DNA from: Brevibacterium antiquum CNRZ 918
GTDB taxonomy: Bacteria; Actinomycetota; Actinomycetes; Actinomycetales; Brevibacteriaceae
Assembly (NCBI RefSeq): GCF_900169145.1
Contig: NZ_FXZD01000001.1
Location: forward strand, 372,001-436,000
Length of the DNA stretch: 64,000 nucleotides
Reading direction: 5' to 3'
Shown: positions 61,345-64,000 of the stretch, piece after piece
How positions within the stretch are numbered: position 1 is the stretch's first letter
Layout: each line of letters starts with the position of its first letter
Notes under the pieces: model-generated
What the model was told of the DNA's origin: nothing
What the model saw: only the letters and a program-made list of their open reading frames with translations
The model's database searches: none
Translations under genes and position numbers: made by a program

Positions 61345-62835
61345 ATGCCCAGTGCATCCACGCCCACCGGCTACTCTTCGACCACCCTCGTGAAAGCCAC
61401 CGCTTCCGTTCTGGTGCTGGGAGTCGCCGACGACAAGGTTCTCGGGCTCGAGACCGCAAAGTCCGCACGAACAGCCTTGGAAGACGTGGCTCGGGCCATC
61501 GAATTCTCCGGCAAGGCCGGATCCACGGCCCGCGTCGCCGCTCCCAAAGGGTTCTCCGCCACAAGCATCCTCTTAGTCGGACTCGGTGACTTCGACGCCA
61601 CAGCACGCGGCACTGACGCCGCAGCAAAGTCACACGAGGTGCTGCGTCGCGCCGCAGGCAATGCCCTGCGCGCCGTCGACGGTGTGGATTCGATCGCCGT
61701 GGGCCTTCCGGCACTGAGCGCCGAAGCCATCGAAGCTGTCACCGTCGGTGCCGCACTCGGTGCCTACCGGTTCATCGACTACCGCAGCGAGGACTCAGAC
61801 AAGGTGCCCGGCACCGTGACCATCCTCGGGCCCAAGAGCAAGGAGCACTCGGCCGCGCACGCCACCGGCGCGATCATCGCCGCAGCGACGAACCGGGCCC
61901 GAGACCTCGTCAACACCCCTCCCCTCGATCTCTACCCCGAATCCTTCGCCCAGCGCGTCAAGGACCAGGGCAAGGAACGCAAGCTCAAGGTGAGCGTCCT
62001 CGGCGAGAAGGAACTCCAGGCCGGTGGATACGGTGGAATCACCGGTGTCGGCCAAGGTTCAACTCGCGGCCCGCGCCTGGTCAAGGTCGAGTACTCCCCC
62101 AAAGGCGCCGAACGCCACGTGAGCTTCGTCGGCAAGGGCATCACCTTCGACTCCGGCGGCATCTCCCTCAAGCCCGCAGCGAGCATGGAGGACATGAAAT
62201 CCGACATGGCCGGCGCCGCAGCCGTCGTCCAGGCCCTGTTCGCCATCGCAGACCTGGGACTGCCCGTCCGTGCGACTGCCTGGCTGCCCCTGGCCGAGAA
62301 CATGCCGGGATCATCGGCCACTCGACCCAGCGACGTGCTGCATATGCGCAGCGGCAAGACGGTCGAAGTCACCAATACCGATGCCGAGGGCCGATTGGTT
62401 CTCGCCGACGCATTGGCAGACGCCGACGCAGAGAATCCCGATCTGCTCATCGATGTGGCCACACTGACGGGAGCACAGGTCGTGGCCTTGGGCAATCGGA
62501 CATCAGGCGTCATGGGTGCTGAGGCTGCACGCAGTCTCGTGACCGCCTCGGCGACGGAAGCCGGCGAAGAGATGTGGGCAATGCCGATCCCCGAAGAGAT
62601 GCTCTCCGGTTTCGACTCCAACGCAGCCGACCTGAAGAACTCCGGACCGCGCCCCGGCGGTATGCTCGCCGCCGCCGCATTCCTCCAAGAATTCGTCAGC
62701 GAGGACGCTAACTGGGCCCACATCGACATCGCCGGACCGAGCTTCAACACCGGGTCCGCGTTCGGCTACACCCCAGTCGCCGCCACCGGCGCGGCAGTTC
62801 GGACCCTCATCCAAGCAGCGAAGCAGGTGAACTGA
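61345..62835 (+). CDS. pepA: Leucyl aminopeptidase (M17)
   Basis: A two-metal aminopeptidase that trims N-terminal residues, usually a hexamer. 496 residues from ATG 61345 behind AAAGGGA; an upstream frame has no ribosome site. The metal site is VGKGITFDSGGISLKP, MKSDMAGAAAVVQALFA, and the M17 signature NTDAEGRLVLADAL, followed by TLTGAQVVALG. N-terminal domain (about 1-170) is less conserved, as usual. Followed by 152 bases and then lpd on the same strand. Confidence 0.94.
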   Translation: MPSASTPTGYSSTTLVKATASVLVLGVADDKVLGLETAKSARTALEDVARAIEFSGKAGSTARVAAPKGFSATSILLVGLGDFDATARGTDAAAKSHEVLRRAAGNALRAVDGVDSIAVGLPALSAEAIEAVTVGAALGAYRFIDYRSEDSDKVPGTVTILGPKSKEHSAAHATGAIIAAATNRARDLVNTPPLDLYPESFAQRVKDQGKERKLKVSVLGEKELQAGGYGGITGVGQGSTRGPRLVKVEYSPKGAERHVSFVGKGITFDSGGISLKPAASMEDMKSDMAGAAAVVQALFAIADLGLPVRATAWLPLAENMPGSSATRPSDVLHMRSGKTVEVTNTDAEGRLVLADALADADAENPDLLIDVATLTGAQVVALGNRTSGVMGAEAARSLVTASATEAGEEMWAMPIPEEMLSGFDSNAADLKNSGPRPGGMLAAAAFLQEFVSEDANWAHIDIAGPSFNTGSAFGYTPVAATGAAVRTLIQAAKQVN

Positions 62836-62987
62836 CACAACAGTTTCTACACACTGTCGATCTTGACGTGATCATCACCACCTGTGTCCAAACAGACAGC
62901 GTGTGCTTTCGCCCTTGGCGAGAAAAGTGGAAAGATAGAAGGAAAGCTGCGTAAGGCAGGCTTATTCACAGCTACGAGGAGTAATCC

Positions 62988-64000
62988 GTGAGTGACTCAT
63001 TGACCTACGACCTTGTCGTTCTGGGCGGCGGAACCGGCGGCTACGCTGCCGCGCTGCGTGCTGCAGAGCTCGACATGAAGGTTGCTTTGATCGAACGCGA
63101 CAAGGTTGGCGGCACATGCTTGCACCGCGGTTGTGTTCCGACGAAGGCGCTTCTGCATGCTGCAGAAGTCGCCGACACAGCGAAGGAATCGTCCAACTTC
63201 GGCATTGAGGTCGAATTCAAGGGCATCGACATCGAGAAAGTTCTCGACTACAAGAACAATGTCATTTCTCGTAACTACAAAGGCCTGCAGGGTCTGGTCA
63301 AGGCACGTGGAATCGACACGTACTTCGGCACCGGCAAGCTCGTCGGCAAGGATACGGTCGAGGTCGAGGGTGAAGACGGCAAGCACACCGTCACCGGCAC
63401 CAACGTTCTCCTGTCAACGGGTTCGACGTCGAAGACCATCGGCCTCGACATCACCGAGCGTGTGATCACGAGCACTGAAGCTCTCGAGCTCGACAAGGTC
63501 CCCGGCTCGGCGATCGTTCTCGGCGGCGGCGTCATCGGCGTCGAGTTCGCCAGCGTGTGGTCGTCGTTCGGTGCCCAGGTCACCATCGTTGAGGGACTCA
63601 AGCACCTCGTGGCCAACGAGGACGAGACGATCTCGAAGAACCTCGAACGTGCCTTCAAGAAGCGCAAGATCGGCTTCAAGCTCGGTACCATGTTCAAGGG
63701 CGTCGAAGAGACCGCCGACGGAGTCAAGGTGACTCTCGAAGACGGTTCGGTCCTCGAAGCCGAGTACCTTCTCGTAGCTGTCGGCCGTGGCCCGGTCACC
63801 GACGGCTTCGGCTTCGAAGAGCAGGGCATCCCCATGGACCGCGGATTCGTCCTGGCCAACGAGCGACTCCACACCGGCGTCGGCAACATCTACGCCTGCG
63901 GCGACATCGTTCCCGGCCTGCAGCTGGCCCACCGTGCCTTCGGTCAGGGAATCTTCATCGCCGAGGAGATCGCTGGACTCAACCCGGTTCCTGTCTTGGA
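62988..64000 (+). CDS. lpd: Dihydrolipoyl dehydrogenase, 3' end cut by the window
   Basis: The E3 flavoprotein of 2-oxoacid dehydrogenase complexes: reoxidises dihydrolipoamide with NAD. The first 337 residues are present, about 120 are missing. GTG 62988 follows GAGGAG. FAD motif DLVVLGGGTGGYAAALRAAE, redox-active disulfide GGTCLHRGCVPTK, NAD motif AIVLGGGVIGVEFASVW, and GDIVPGLQLAHRAFGQG before the cut. In many actinobacteria it is followed by a 2-oxoglutarate or pyruvate dehydrogenase E2 gene; that would be beyond the window. Confidence 0.96.
   Translation, partial: MSDSLTYDLVVLGGGTGGYAAALRAAELDMKVALIERDKVGGTCLHRGCVPTKALLHAAEVADTAKESSNFGIEVEFKGIDIEKVLDYKNNVISRNYKGLQGLVKARGIDTYFGTGKLVGKDTVEVEGEDGKHTVTGTNVLLSTGSTSKTIGLDITERVITSTEALELDKVPGSAIVLGGGVIGVEFASVWSSFGAQVTIVEGLKHLVANEDETISKNLERAFKKRKIGFKLGTMFKGVEETADGVKVTLEDGSVLEAEYLLVAVGRGPVTDGFGFEEQGIPMDRGFVLANERLHTGVGNIYACGDIVPGLQLAHRAFGQGIFIAEEIAGLNPVPVL

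Overview
The window is about 64 kb of high-GC actinobacterial chromosome. The gene content (Pup ligase, PafBC, RbpA, SecA2, a bcc-aa3 oxidase with a diheme QcrC, polyprenol-phosphate mannose synthase, resuscitation-promoting factor, HAIR-controlled Hsp20) and the protein sequences point to Micrococcales, most likely Brevibacterium or a close relative. The genus is an inference from protein resemblance. Both ends cut genes: pafA lacks its 5' end and lpd lacks its 3' end.

Layout. (1) 1-13.8 kb: proteasome and DNA-damage block pafA-FKBP-FKBP-(DUF3866)-pafB-pafC-tatA-tatC-helY, followed on the opposite strand by secA2 and a gene fusing a 5'-3' exonuclease to a DEDDh 3'-5' exonuclease. (2) 13.9-18.6 kb: degenerate amidohydrolase, polyprenol-phosphate mannosyltransferase, rbpA, a glycerophosphodiesterase, a small helical protein and an RlpA-like double-psi beta-barrel protein. 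(3) 18.6-24.4 kb: WYL regulator and divergent SDR oxidoreductase with a clean palindromic operator between them, a putrescine oxidase plus amine permease, the stub of an AraC regulator, and rpf. (4) 24.4-30.3 kb: a gene-poor 0.5 kb, an MDMPI-type protein, and a four-gene cassette of two integral membrane proteins, an M20 amidohydrolase and an amidase. (5) 30.3-46.9 kb: ferritin, AEC transporter, hsp20, methyltransferase, aminotransferase, a pyc-def-hbd unit, an orphan ParA, a MerR regulator, plsC, an esterase, a DEDDh/GIY-YIG nuclease and trpD. (6) 47.1-56.8 kb: ctaE-qcrC-qcrA-qcrB converging on ctaC-ctaD-ctaF, separated by a decayed ISL3-family insertion sequence with recognisable inverted repeats and target duplication. 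(7) 56.9-64 kb: aat, erpA, an M20 dipeptidase, a DUF3043 protein, pyrD, pepA and the start of lpd.

How the parts work together. The respiratory genes supply a whole bcc-aa3 branch, and the two operons share a palindromic promoter-region motif. The putrescine oxidase and permease form a likely amine-uptake and oxidation route. The membrane-pair/M20/amidase cassette looks like an uptake-and-hydrolysis pathway for an N-acyl or amide conjugate whose substrate is unknown; it is the best candidate here for an undescribed system. Other points to follow up are the polymerase-less exonuclease fusion, GTAAC-type direct repeats in front of both secreted cell-wall genes, and the WYL operator. No rRNA, tRNA, CRISPR array or prophage was seen.
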